64,000 bases of DNA from positions 26,796,152-26,860,151 of the forward strand of contig CM055901.1 in NCBI GenBank assembly GCA_029582155.1, read 5' to 3'. The notes under the pieces were generated by a model. The model was given only the letters and a program-made list of their open reading frames with translations. It was not told the DNA's origin and ran no database searches. The DNA comes from Panopea generosa. Taxonomy: Eukaryota; Mollusca; Bivalvia; Adapedonta; Hiatellidae. The translations under genes and the position numbers were made by a program. Each line of letters begins with the position of its first letter. The stretch's first letter is position 1. Shown here piece after piece: positions 12,790 to 24,889 of the stretch.

Positions 12790-15090
12790 GACTCGTTATC
12801 GACAAAACAGTAACGGGGAACGTTTAGTTGAGATACTGTGGTTTTACGCATATATCGTGAGTATGGCAAATCGCATCGGTTAAACACACTTAACTTGTGA
12901 CATGCATTCACAGTTACCTTCAATACCAGTGCTCCGATCCAATATTTTACATATGAAAAGTTAGGTAGCTTTTTTTTTTGCCAGATTTTGATTTTGCATA
13001 GTCATTTTAAATAAAAATTGAGAAATCATGAAAGAAAATAAAACGTTTTGAAAGGCAATAAAAAGTTTGAGTAGCTGCAATTTTGAGTTAGTAGGTTAGA
13101 GCACGGCAAACAAGTCTTTTTAAAGGACGGCTTAGTTAACGAATACAACCAATTTCTTATATTTATATAATTGCCGCTCTCGATTAAGCCCGTCGTGACT
13201 TGTTTCACATTTATCAAGCATCGACATACATATAAAATATGTGAATTAATGTTAGAGCCTTTGCTTCATGACGGCATAAGATGTCAATATCTGTAGCGTA
13301 TTTGACGTCATAATCAGTCGCAAATCTCGAACGATGCTGATCTTATTAAAATTTATGCCTGAATAAAAAAACGAACGTTCATGCGTATGCGTTCATTGGT
13401 GATCACCACAACTCTTTATTGGTTAATTAAAGGAGATACATCAGGAATGTGAATATTTCTTAATAAAATAAAACACACATGTAACCGCAATGGTGAGTAT
13501 GATTTAACTGAATGAATACACAAACCTATAAAGTAAAAATCTTGAGTATATCGTAATGCATTTACATAATGCAGTGTATGAATGATGCATGCATGCATGT
13601 TTGTTTGTTGTTAAAGTAAATATAAAGGTACAGTTGCATGGGAACACATTTTGACACATGTATACCGTTTTACTTGCACAAAGGTATTTTATATTTAACC
13701 CCTGTCTTATACAGAAACCCTAACCGAGACTAGTTAATTCTCACAGAAAAAATGTATTTCTATCTAAAATCTTTTTTCAATAATATTTCAGCTCATCTGA
13801 GCACGGCTAAACTGAACTATTCCTGCAGATAGGTTGTCCGTAGTCGTTCGTTGTTATTGTCATTCACCATTTACTCTAAATGATTCTATAAAGCACTGAA
13901 CCAATGTTACAAACACGTTGGTTCAAATGTTCTTTTGGCCATTTTTAGATGTTTGATTTTGCGACCACCTGAAATTCTATATGGCCGCGGATACTAATAT
14001 AGACTACAAATGAAAACATCCCAAAACAACATAATCGTCTTATAACCCTGATGAAATTTGAATCAGTGACAGTCCTTTGATCAATCATTTTCATCTTGTA
14101 TCTTTCTTTTAAAATGGCCGCCACAGGCACGCAAAGTTAACATTGAATTGCATAAAGAAAGGTAGGAAAGGTAAACATTGTATTTTAAGTCGTTGAATTT
14201 TTGGGGGTTGGGGAGGTGGGGGAGGTGAAGTAGAGGGAGTAGGGATGTTCACTTTCAGATTTATGTTTTTCGTGCGGCCACCAAGTTTGATATTACCGAC
14301 CTTATTACGAATGGCCATGACTTTTCAACTTGTGGGTTTCGTCTTTGTAAAAACGTGAAGACTCAACATTGTATTGAGACATACAAGGCAATGAATAATA
14401 TAACAACCATTTAACTGACGTTAATACGTTTTTGTTAAAAGGTCTCTTGTGTTGTGCTCTGTTAGATTAGCGGTTTATGATATCGCCGAAAACATAATAT
14501 GGCTGCTTTTGAAGCATCTCTGAATGTGTTTTCAATGAACGTACCAGGTTCAAAATCGGTCCTCTTGTAGAAACAATCTTAAAAACCAGTTTGAAATATT
14601 TTTGCTTTTACATTTATATCAATAACTAATTAAGCCATACCTGTATTCAAATAAAGTATAATCGTACGTGGTTACTTGGATAGATGGAACATCTCGTTAA
14701 CCATGTACAGTCACTTGTGGGAATTGTCTTTACAATTCACTTGTGAATCAAATCGTTGCATTTTAGTTGATGTCAGTAGCTTTTATTTTGGACAAAAATC
14801 TGCGAAGGACCAAAACCGGGAGTTGATAACTGCTCCGATTACACACCAAAATACATTTATTACAAAAGAAAGTTTTAATAGATTAAGTGCCGTATACCGT
14901 TAGTATTTACAAATATGCTTAAATTAATCTAAACAAACATAATACAGCTTAAGCCCAGTTTGACAAAAGATTTTACAAAGTTTTGCCACTAGTGATACAT
15001 TGGCACCTCACATAGATTTACTGAAATTCGTAATGAATACTTTTAACAAAGTGATTGGCAATATTGCTACTTTAAAATGTTCGAAAATCA
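12790..15090. other. Unannotated DNA with one G-rich tract
   Basis: No gene recognised. A G-rich run at 14203-14223 has four tracts (GGGGG, GGGG, GG, GGGGG) and could form a weak quadruplex. Short open frames (for example 14676-14903) lack recognisable motifs. Confidence 0.5.
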
Positions 15091-16990
15091 CTTCTAGCGC
15101 AGACGCTGACACAACTGTCGTGAGATGTTTACTCGCGAGCCACACACATCTTAAATCACTCCAAGCCCAGACGCTAACTCGCACGTTCGTTGATGTTTTC
15201 TCACGAGCTACACACATCTTAAACCACTTCTTTCCCTAGACGCTGATTCCACTGTCGTGTGATGTCTAATTACGAGCCACACACATCATAATTCTCTCCT
15301 AGCACAGACGCTGACTCCACTGTCGTGTGATGTTTACTCACGAGCCACGCAAATCTTAAATAACTCTTGGTCCAGACGCTGACTCCAATGTCGTGTGATG
15401 TCTAATTACGAGCCACACACATCATAATTCTCTCCTAGCACAGACGCTGACTCCAATGTCGTGTGATGTTTACTCACGAGCCACGCAAATCTTAAATAAC
15501 TCTTGGTCCAGACGCTGACTCCAATGTCGTGTGATGTCTAATTACGAGCCACACACATCATAATTCTCTCCTAGCACAGACGCTGACTCCACTGTCGTGT
15601 GATGTTTACTCACGAGCCACGCAAATCTTAAATAACTCTTGGTCCAGACGCTGACTCCACTGTCGTGTGATGTCTAATTACGAGCCACACACATCATAAT
15701 TCTCTCCTAGCACAGACGCTGACTCCAATGTCGTGTGATGTTTACTCACGAGCCACGCAAATCTTAAATAACTCTTGGTCCAGACGCTGACTCCAATGTC
15801 GTGTGATGTTTACACACGAGCCACGCAAATCTTAAATAACTCTTGGTCCAGACGCTGACTCCAATGTCGTGTGATGTTTACACACGAGCCACGCAAATCT
15901 TAAATAACTCTTGGTCCAGACGCTGACTCCACTGTCGTGTGATGTTTACACACGAGCCACGCAAATCTTAAATAACTCTTGGTCCAGACGCTGACTCCAA
16001 TGTCGTGTGATGTTTACTCACGAGCCACGCAAATCTTAAATAACTCTTGGTCCAGACGCTGACTCCATTGTCGTGTGATGTTTACTCAAGAGCCACGCAA
16101 ATCTTAAATAACTCTTGGTCCAGACGCTGACTCCACTGTCGTGTGATGTTTACTCACGAGCCACGCAAATCTTAAATAACTCTTGGTCCAGACGCTGACT
16201 CCAATGTCGTGTGATGTTTACTCACGAGCCACGCAAATCTTAAATAACTCTTGATCCAGACGCTGACTCCAATGTCGTGTGATGTTTACACACGAGCCAC
16301 GCAAATCTTAAATAACTCTTGGTCCAGACGCTGACTCCAATGTCGTGTGATGTTTACTCACGAGCCACGCAAATCTTAAATAACTCTTGGTCCAGACGCT
16401 GACTCCAATGTCGTGTGATGTTTACACACGAGCCACGCAAATCTTAAATCAAGCTTTGCCCAGACGCTGACTCCACTGTCGTGTGATGTTTACTTACGCG
16501 CCATATACACCTAAATGACTTATGGCCCAGACGTTGACTCCACTGTCGTGTGATGTTTACCCATGAGCCACACACATCTTAAATCACTTCTTGCCAGGTC
16601 GCTGACTCCACTGTCGTGTGATGTTTACTTACGAGCCACATACATCTTAAATCACTTCTGGTCCGGACGTTGACTTCACTGCCGTGTGATATTTACGCAC
16701 GAGCCACACTTATATTAGATAACTCCTGGGCCAGACGCTGATTCCACTGACGTTTGATGTTTAATCACGAGCCATACACATCTTAAATCACTCTTGGTTG
16801 AGATGCTGACTCCACTGTCGTGTGATGTTTACTCACGAGCCACAAACATCTTAAATCAATTCTGGCCCAGACGCTGTCTCTACTGTCGTGTGATATTTAC
16901 GCACGAGCCACACACATTAAAAATCACTCTTGGCCCAGACGCTGACTCTACTCTCGTGTGATGTTTACTCACGAGCCACACACATCTTAA
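15091..16990. repeat. 68-bp satellite, about 28 copies
   Basis: The unit begins GACGCTGACTCCACTGTCG, continues TGTGATGTTTACTCACGAGC, then CACGCAAATCTTAAATAACT and CTTGGTCCA. GACGCTGA at 15239, 15307, 15375 and 15443 gives an exact 68-bp period. From about 15239 to 15783 two subtypes alternate: A has GTCTAATTACGAGCCACACA, B has GTTTACTCACGAGCCACGCA, making a 136-bp dimer four times over. After 15715 only B-type units follow, nearly identical, until divergent copies from about 16450. The gradient fits homogenisation in the middle with decayed edges. Confidence 0.96.
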
Positions 16991-17968
16991 ATTTTTGTCC
17001 AAAGAATCCCCGGATTAGTGTAACATCTTTGCTCTAACGCTAATATGATGAATGTATTCCTGATCGTACTGAACCCCAAAGGGAACATATTTCCCTACTA
17101 TGTTGTGTTATGCTACCGTGTTATTGACGCCAACATGAAACAATGTTGTCACTTAAAGATTCAAGTTATTCAAATCAACTCGCATGTGTCAATTTGTGTC
17201 TCCAATGCCGAACATCTGAACTGATCCGTGAGACAGGACGCAACGTAACTTGTCTTTTGTTGATAATGGTAATGCATATTTCTACTAAAATATACTACTT
17301 TGATTGGTCGATAAGTTGTAATATATACAATGAATGATATGAATATATGCCTTAGACTTTTTCCTTTAAGAAATTTGTCAGCGATCAGGATTTGGGCTGA
17401 AAAGTTAATCTATGTCTTGTATATACGTGCTATATGTGTTTTGTCTTACGTTAAACGTCCTGTCTGGTTAAGCATATTAAGTAAGCAAGTATAAATTCAT
17501 AAAGGTGAGTCAGGGATTTTAGGTCGATGGTGGGGAGGGGTCCAACGGAGTCCGAGTATTTATTTATTGTGTTTCCATTATTCACTGAAATAAGTACCCT
17601 GTATTTTTGTTACAAAAAAATGGTATCTTAAAGGAATGCCTGTCCCTCTCTCCTAACCAACAAGTTATTAAAGTTCATGACTAAGAACTGGATATACACA
17701 TTTTTCTATAAAATGTGTCTAGTGTGGCATAAGGCATCTATACTTTTTACGAGATATTATCAGCTTTATTATACTCATTAAACTGTATTTTACAAACCTT
17801 CATGACAATATAGTATACAACTATCTACCTTTATAGCGGTCAATGGAATGAAACCTTAATAGTTGAAAGTGTTAGTGGAGACCAGACATACAAAGGCTAT
17901 GAACAAATATTTATTCTCATTAATTTTACCTACATTTTAGGGCGTGTGTGTCGGACAGATGGACAGAT
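16991..17968. other. Unannotated DNA
   Basis: No gene or repeat recognised in this AT-rich spacer. Confidence 0.5.
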
Positions 17969-18024
17969 GGTCGGTCGGTCGGTCGGTCGGTCGGTCGGTC
18001 GGTCGGTCGGTCGGTCGGTCGGTC
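17969..18024. repeat. (GGTC)n microsatellite
   Basis: About 14 uninterrupted tetranucleotide copies, preceded by the related ACAGATGGACAGATGG. Confidence 0.97.
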
Positions 18025-19380
18025 GATGTTTTGTCCTTTTTCACTTTCATCGAAGGTGTAAAACCTGAAGAGACACTTTAAAGTGTGTCTTATAAGTTTA
18101 ATGTAATTTGGAAAATAATTCTGTTAACTGTTCCTCACTTTGCACGGCACTTTGCACATCGATTGTATTCATGTTCACCCTTACGTCGCTGAAAGTTTCA
18201 CCATATTGAAATATAATCTCCAAAGAATTTCTGTCTGAAGTAACATGTTTAAGAAATTAGAAACCGATTTAATAAAAACTAAATGTAGTGTTATCACGCA
18301 AGTTTTGAAAAATATTTAAAAGTACACATTGATAATCATTCAGATTTTATTCTGTCAGCAAGTATGCTAATGAAACTGAACCGTGTACAACTTGTTTTGT
18401 CACAGAATACCCAAACACACATAAAACCTGATGCATTTTAAACAAAACCATACCGTTTTACGAAATAGAAACAAATTGTGATAGTCTTGAGAATCTAAAT
18501 TCATAGTCTTAACCACGGGTTTCATGCAAATGACATAATGTGACTTAAAATCATTTTAGTACGATAAAAGTATAAACTTTTAACCTAAGTATGTATTCAA
18601 ATGAACGCTAGGTATTAGGAGTCGAGATTAACTACATTTAAGAAAGTAGTCATATTTATATAACTATTTCATATTCGGTGCAGAATTGCATATAAGAGAA
18701 TGTGTGAGTTGTAGGCATTCTTAGATATTTAGCAGTATAGTACTAATCTATACGTATTTTCACCAAAAATATGTATATTAATAACATGACTTACCGGTGA
18801 AGTAACCCATGGCATTATGTTGACATTAACTTATGTAATATTACTACATTCTATGATTCGAAGTTTTCGGTATAACTCGGCTGTCGGACGTAAAATGCCG
18901 AGATACTTTCCGACCCAATCGAATATTTAGATGACGCAAATAAATATGAAATTACACATAGCGAGCAAGTCCCGATTCACGGACCACTTGTTTTTAACCT
19001 CATGCCTAATGTACTTTCAGCAAATGATATTAATTCCGTAAATACTGCGACACTGACGTCTGACGATGGTTGACGGAAGCTGCTGTAGGTATAGCTTTAA
19101 TAATAGCATAATGGTAACGCGATATCTTTCTCATTTCAAATGGAAGTTACCTGAATATCAAAAATAAGTATGCTATATTTTGGATAATGTGACAGAAAAA
19201 TCTCATAATTATGTTAATATATGAATACATTAAGTTTATTGTCAAAAAGACAGTATGCTCGGAAGAGCCTCGCGTAACATATCAATGGCTCGTTTAATAA
19301 ATCAATAATAAATGGGCATACACATGTATAAAACCTTTAAAAAATATTTTGATAATTATGACAAGACAGTCGTACCTGGT
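18025..19380. other. Unannotated DNA
   Basis: AT-rich, no repeat or gene recognised. Confidence 0.5.
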
Positions 19381-19490
19381 TAGCTCAGTCATTAGCACGC
19401 CTGACTATCAATCCAGGGGTCAGCCGGTAGCGCGTCTGACTATCATTTCAGGGATGAGTTGATAACATGTCTCACTATTAATCAAGAGCT
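19381..19490 (+). mobile_element. Tandem tRNA-fragment cluster (SINE-like head)
   Basis: GGTTAGCTCAGTCATTAGCA then CGCCTGACTATCAATCCAGG resembles the D arm and anticodon arm of a tRNA, as in tRNA-derived SINEs. The segment TAGCNCGNCTGACTATCA is repeated twice more with decay (GGTAGCGCGTCTGACTATCA, then GATAACATGTCTCACTATTA) at about 36-bp spacing. No T arm or acceptor pairing follows, so it is not a working tRNA gene. A related fragment lies at 45636-45690. Confidence 0.65.
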
Positions 19491-19878
19491 AAAATCCCCG
19501 ACAAAAATGACATGATAGAACCGCAAGGTTAACTTTTTGGAAACCAGCTCGGTATTTTACGTTAAATCCGAGTTATACGGACACCTCCGAATGATAAATC
19601 GGTAGTGATAGTACACTAGAAGTGTTGCTCTCCTTGTGACAGGATAATTGACTGGCCAATGAGATCGAAGTTTAATGCACACCAGTAAGTATTAACACGC
19701 ATGTGACCGTCAATACGTATATAAACATACTTTGTTTATACAGTTTACTACATGAACAAGTTATTTTATTACAATCCTGAAAGAAAGTATTTGAAGAATT
19801 AATGAAAAATTTTATGACAATTATTCAAAAGTTTTCATTGTTTGGAAACCTAATCTAGTATAACTTTATTTGTCTGTG

Positions 19879-20055
19879 CAGTCAAACCTGTGTAAATGGT
19901 CACCTCTATTAAGCAGCAACTTGTCTTAAACAGTCACATTTCATATTTCCATTCCTATGCTTTGAGAGCAAATTAACCTGTATTAAGCAACAGTCTGTCC
20001 TAAAAGACCACTTTTGCTCCTTCCCTTGACTGACTGCTTAAGACAAGTTTGACTG
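19879..20055. mobile_element. MITE with CAGTCAAAC ends, copy 1
   Basis: Begins CAGTCAAACCTGTGTAAATG and ends ACAAGTTTGACTG, so the termini are inverted repeats of about 14 bp. Internal segments (TTAAGCAGC, TTGTCTTAA) are also mirrored. A second copy in the opposite orientation lies at 41884-42047. Flanks TG/TA leave the target site unclear here; the other copy has TA on both sides. Confidence 0.8.
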
Positions 20056-20932
20056 TAATTGTAACGGAAACTTGTTTATACTTTGATATGAGTATTTAAT
20101 ATTTTTTTCGTTCAGGTTTCTCTAGTTCCAATAATTTGTATATTCACTTTCTTTCATTTATCGAAATGCACCCACGCACTGTATAGTCTTTTATTATGCA
20201 CACTTTGAATTTTAAATTTACACATTTGCAAGTTTTAATTTATTCTTTTGAGTTAAACATCATGAAGTTCACCTAAGGTAGGCCAGTCATATTACATCAA
20301 CATCATAGCTCCGTTTTAATTCGAAATTGAATGCCAGGAAACAAAAGTGAACACTTTTTTGTGTTTGTTTCGTGAACATGAAAACCGAGCACTTTGCATT
20401 TCTTAATGTAGTTACTTGTCCCGCTATCGTCAATGCTTACCTGGATATGTGTCTGACGTGAATTTAACCTACCTCCGCCAGTTCTACTACTTTTGACGTA
20501 CCTATATTACCCCTTGTGATAGAAGTGTTGTGAGAAAAAAAAAACAAGCGCACACTCCTATAAATATGTATTTTCGTGTTGGATGTTGGGAACGAAAGCT
20601 GTTAACAATGTGACTGTATATATGCATTTGTCTTTGTACCAGTCTCTCTACCTGTGACGCTGGAATAGCTGTTGTTGTGTAATAATTCTCTAGTTGGACC
20701 TTTATGGAACATTAACTATTGTGTTGTGTTATTTTAATTACTGTATATACTATACATGTATGCATTATAGCTATCAATGGGATTTTGATTGACTACTCTT
20801 AGAAAGTACTTCTTATTTATTACGGATATATCTGGAGAGCTGTGGAAAAGGTATACTATTCGGCAATAAGAATACTATTTTAGAAAAAAGTAGACCAGTT
20901 TATTGTAAAGATACTTTATTAATACTTTTGTC
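20056..20932. other. Upstream flank of Shab exon 1
   Basis: Would hold the 5' UTR or an upstream intron. An in-frame TAA at 20906-20908 bounds the coding frame. No convincing promoter motif could be assigned. The composition changes sharply from AT-rich to GC-rich at about 20947. Confidence 0.5.
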
Positions 20933-21742
20933 ATGTTCGTTCACAGCTCGAGCTCCGGCCAAGGACGCGACGTCGATGTGTCGTCTGGTGCCCGCGCGGC
21001 ATCAATTCGGTACGCGCAAGACCGGCAGCAGAAAAAGCGGGAATCTTTCTCAGCGGGAGTATTGGCGGATAATGCACGTATTCGAGAGTGTAAACCTGAC
21101 ACAAAGGTAGCTGTAACGCCATTACTCACAAATGCAGCACCAGTTGCATTGCCAGAACTAAATACATTAACGTCGGATATGGCACCCACTTCTGAACGAT
21201 TTTACCCGTCGTCAGAAGGGTTTATTCCAGATCCGACAGCTATTATTAGATCTAGGGAAGTTTCTAAAAGGGTAATTCTCAACGTTGGTGGTACAAAACA
21301 CGAGGTAATGTGGCGTACACTCGACAGAATGCCGCACACGAGACTTGGGAAATTACGTTTATGCAATACTCACGAAAGTTTAATGGAATTATGTGATGAT
21401 TACAGCTTGGCCGATCAAGAATATTTCTTTGATAGACATCCCAGGTCGTTTGCTTCAATTTTGAATTTTTACAGAACAGGAAAATTGCACATTGTTGAGG
21501 AAATGTGCGTTTTGTCGTTTAGTGAAGATTTAGATTATTGGGGCATTGACGAGTTATATTTGGAGTCGTGTTGCCAACATCGATACCACCAAAAAAAGGA
21601 AAATGTGTTCGAGGAGATAAGGAAGGAAGCAGAAAGTTTGCGACAAAGGGACGCCGAAGACTTCGGAACGGGAACATGTGCAAAATGGCGGGAAAGGGTG
21701 TGGGATTTATTGGAGAAACCTACAACGTCCATGGCGGCCAGG
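20933..21742 (+). CDS. Shab: Shab exon 1: N-terminus and T1 tetramerisation domain
   Basis: Encodes residues 1-270. Residues 1-105 are a Ser/Ala/Arg-rich cytoplasmic N-terminus with no signal peptide. From about 107 ([17 protein letters not shown]) to about 220 lies the T1 (BTB-like) domain that directs tetramer assembly within the subfamily. It has [10 protein letters not shown], the RLGKL and YFFDRHP motifs, and [15 protein letters not shown]. The zinc motif HX5CX20CC of non-Shaker Kv channels is intact: H186, C192, C213, C214. Residues 221-264 are the charged linker to S1 ([18 protein letters not shown]), ending WDLLEKP as in Kv2. The exon ends AGG|GTAAGT, phase 0. The start is the first ATG after an in-frame TAA at 20906-20908. 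However, TTCACAG at 20940-20946 could be a splice acceptor, in which case the first four codons are not used. Confidence 0.95.
20940..20946 (+). promoter_or_regulatory. Possible splice acceptor inside exon 1 start
   Basis: The sequence TACTTTTGTCATGTTCGTTC then ACAG has the look of a pyrimidine tract plus acceptor AG (20945-20946). If used, exon 1 starts at 20947 in phase 2 and the initiator Met lies in an upstream exon. The GC shift begins right after it. No upstream exon could be identified. Confidence 0.4.
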
Positions 21743-21748
21743 GTAAGT

Positions 21749-22550
21749 TAGACCATCACTTCCAAAAATAGCAATCTTAGATTCAATGACGTATATTTGA
21801 AATTGATAATAGTTTAGAATGTTCTTAATGAGGCAGGTGTTTTCATGCATGACGTTCAACTGGACGTTCAATTGGACAAGCAATAAACGTCGTTACATCA
21901 CATTCAGTGTGTGTTACGTCATATCTTGTCATGTGAAACTGATTACGTTATGCAATTAATTCAAATTGAACATGAAGAAATCGGTAACCAGTCAATTTAT
22001 TTAAAACGGATTTGCGAATAGTGACTCAGATGTTAGATATAACATTATACATCCATTATAGAAAATGTCAGCATGATTTGCATAATACAACATTACGTGT
22101 ACATAGCGTTTATTTGTGTATCGACCACTTAGTGCATGCATGTTAAATAGAGACAATAGTCTACCATTTTCAATGTGCTGAATGGTCGCAACATAAACGA
22201 GCTTCCGTTTTGTATGATTTACCGTACGTATATATACAAACAAAATATATCTATTAAGAATCTGTTATATATCAACGGTTAATGCAATAAACGTGTACTA
22301 GATCTACTAATCAATGCACTACGGCAAAACAAAACGCTCTATTCTTTCCGTATATTTTAAACTACGATCATAATCGCCTGCTTCTCATTGATATGTATAT
22401 GCGTGTTGTCACGGTAACCACTTACTAAAATAAAATGGACGTGCGTAGTTTCGCTTCAATTCAATTATACATAGATAGTAGGTGTACAGAGGAGTATATC
22501 TGGGTATTACTTCAGATTCTCGGCCGTCTGGCAATATTTTGATATCCTGT
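21749..22550. other. Intron 1, 5' part
   Basis: AT-rich, with a short direct repeat (GACGTTCAACTGGACGTTCA, about 21852-21871). No exon or element recognised. Confidence 0.5.
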
Positions 22551-22559
22551 TTTCTTACA

Positions 22560-23410
22560 TTGGTCACTTCGTTCATCAGATAGTTTTTATTTATTCAGTC
22601 GTCTGGCAATTGTCAGATTCCTTGTCATCAAACAGTTGTCAGAGGTCCGGTCGTCAGACAAGTGACAACTTAAAGCCGTGTCAAATATTTATCTATCTAG
22701 TGGGCTGACGGTATATTCCAACAATAGTCAGAATTCAGGTAATCTTGCTCTTGCCATATCTCTGGTGGTCTGACAGTTGTCAGAGTTCAGGTCATCTTGC
22801 TGTTGTCATATCTCTGTTATCTGACAACTGACTTATTATAGGTCTTCTTGCTGTTGTCATAGCTCTGGTAGTCTGACAATTGTCAGATTTTAGATAATCT
22901 TGCTGTTGTCACATCTCTGGTAGTCAGACAATTGTCATATTCAGGTCATCTTGCTGTTGTTATATCTCTGGTGGTCCGACAATTGTCAGATTTCGGGTCA
23001 TTTTGCTGTTGTCATATATTTGGTGGTCTGAAAATTCTCAGATTTCGGGTCATTTTGCTGTTGTCATATCTCTTGTGGTCTGACAATTGTCAGATTTCAG
23101 GTCATCTTGCTGTTGTCATATATCTGGTGGTCTGAAAATTGTCAGATTTCGGGTCATTTTGCTGTTGTTATGTATCTGGTGGTCTGACATTTGTCAGATT
23201 TCCGATCATCTGTGAGCTGTCCTGCGTCCGGCCGACTAGCACTTGTAAGATTAAATGCCGTTTGACAATTGTCAGATTTATGTTCGTTTGGCATTTGCTA
23301 GATTCTCGGTCGTCTGACAGCGTCCTTGTCTCCGGTAGTGTAACATCTGTCATGTGTTTTTCCGTCTGACAGTGATCAAGTTTACTGGTTCTCTGACATT
23401 AAACATTGTC
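22560..23410. repeat. 52-bp minisatellite built on a 14-bp palindrome
   Basis: Regular units (about 22725-23215) read CTGACAATTGTCAGATTTCG then GGTCATTTTGCTGTTGTCAT then ATCTCTGGTGGT. TCAG starts at 22986, 23038, 23090, 23142 and 23194 fix 52 bp. CTGACAATTGTCAG is a perfect palindrome (exact at 22873-22886 and 23080-23093). Degenerate relatives (GTCTGGCAATTGTCAG and similar) extend on both sides. Confidence 0.92.
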
Positions 23411-24109
23411 TGATGACCAATCACTGGCAGTTTCTTTTTTTCTTTGGTTATAAACACGAACTGCTATATCTGCCATACATTTCCTCGCGTGATATATATC
23501 AATATGATTAAGCAGGCAGTACATAATAAACATATATTATAACATAATGAGCGTTATTTTGTTATCTGTAACTATTATTATGCAGCAGTTATGCGAAATT
23601 AATACTAACAGAACGAATGTTAGATTTATACACAGGCGATAAGCTCCACACGGCACGTTTCCGATAGTATCAATCTATATAGATGGGCGGTGTACGTATT
23701 TATCAGGAGTTGTAACTGGGATTGACTGTATTACGGTCCAAGCCGTCAGCACGGCTGTTGAGTAACGTTCAGAATATAGTGAGAGTTTGCAATGCATGAT
23801 ACATGTAATTACCAATGGAATGCAGTCTTTATTGCAGTGAAAATCGTGATATATATTCCCAGTTACTAGATTGACATTTCTAAGCAATCGGGACTTTTCG
23901 ATCACCTTGGAGATTGCTAGTTTTGATCATCAACAAAGCCTACTTCTGTAACGTTTTTGTATTTAGTCTTGATATAATTGCTTCTTTTTCAAAAGACAAA
24001 CGAGTTTACAATTGATTCTTTGAGAGAAATGTACACGATTCTGATAACGTTTTGGATTGGCCGAAACAGAAACACTCGGCGAGTTCCGCCATTTTTACGT
24101 AATTGTTGT
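23411..24109. other. Intron 1, unannotated
   Basis: No gene or repeat recognised. Confidence 0.5.
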
Positions 24110-24595
24110 TTAAAGCAACACATCCACGTTTAAACTTTTTTAAAAAGTTTTTCATTGAGTTGTGAGCACATTTCCCATACATAAATATATATGGTCAGTG
24201 AGCTGTATATGTGCTAACAAACACTATCCAGAACGCTTTAGAATTATAAAAAAAGATGTCCAAATTATAAAGCGTGACAAACGCTTTATACATTATTTTT
24301 AAATTGCCGAGGATTCCAACTTGGCTTCAAATTGAAATATGCGAGTCGTATTAAAAAACTTCACGTTTTAGTGCGTAGTGTACTTTACCTGCCTTGATAG
24401 TCATTTTGACATTTTTTTTTGACTCGGGTGAGTTACACGCTTGTTTTATAAAGTGTTAGTCACGCTTATAATTTGGGCATCATTTTGTTCCGGATTGTCA
24501 TTTACAGCTAATTGATCATATGTTTGTATGGGAAATGTGCTCATAACTCAATTAATTTTTTTTTTAAAAGTTCAAACGTGGATGTGTTGCTTTAA
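24110..24595. mobile_element. 486-bp foldback element flanked by TTAA
   Basis: The first about 70 bp (TTAAAGCAACACATCCACGT onward to ATTTCCCATAC) recur as an inverted copy at the right end (GTATGGGAAATGTGCTCATA onward to GTTGCTTTAA). Internal arms are also mirrored: TTATAAAGCGTGAC near 24266 against GTCACGCTTATAA near 24460. The whole element could fold into one long hairpin. TTAA at both edges (24110-24113, 24592-24595) suggests a TTAA target duplication as used by piggyBac-type elements; the terminal bases do not look like a classical piggyBac end. No transposase inside: non-autonomous. Confidence 0.85.
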
Positions 24596-24764
24596 GCAGA
24601 CTGTTTGGATTATTTTTTGTGTAAGTTCTTTTATAGCATTAATCTAAGTGATTGTAAATAAAGCAGTTCTCTTTTTAAAGCATATAGCATTTTAGAGGTG
24701 TGTTTGTGTTTGTCATATACTAATTTATTTTAGTTTGATTGCGAGAAAGCTCAGAGCTTAAATA

Positions 24765-24885
24765 TATGAACCGCTCTCGAGTCTAGGTTGATCTAATACT
24801 GAATGTTGTTTGTGAGAGGCCGAATTGGCAGCCCTTAGCGTAAACAACCAACACTATATCCACTGTACTACCGCTCCGCTAAGTT
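24765..24885 (-). mobile_element. tRNA-derived SINE copy (family 1), reverse orientation
   Basis: On the minus strand: a tRNA-like head (GGAGCGGTAGTACAGTGGAT), then CCTCTCACAAACAACATTCA, a middle, and GACTCGAGAGCGGTTCATAT. The last two blocks match the copy at 3005-3155. The head is degenerate in its box B. Confidence 0.75.
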
Positions 24886-24889
24886 TATG

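Noticed and set aside
20931..21189. Minus-strand and alternative-frame open frames overlapping exon 1
   Set aside because: They are shadows of the GC-rich Shab exon.
23139..23369. Open frames through the 52-bp minisatellite
   Set aside because: Repeat translation; no conserved protein pattern.
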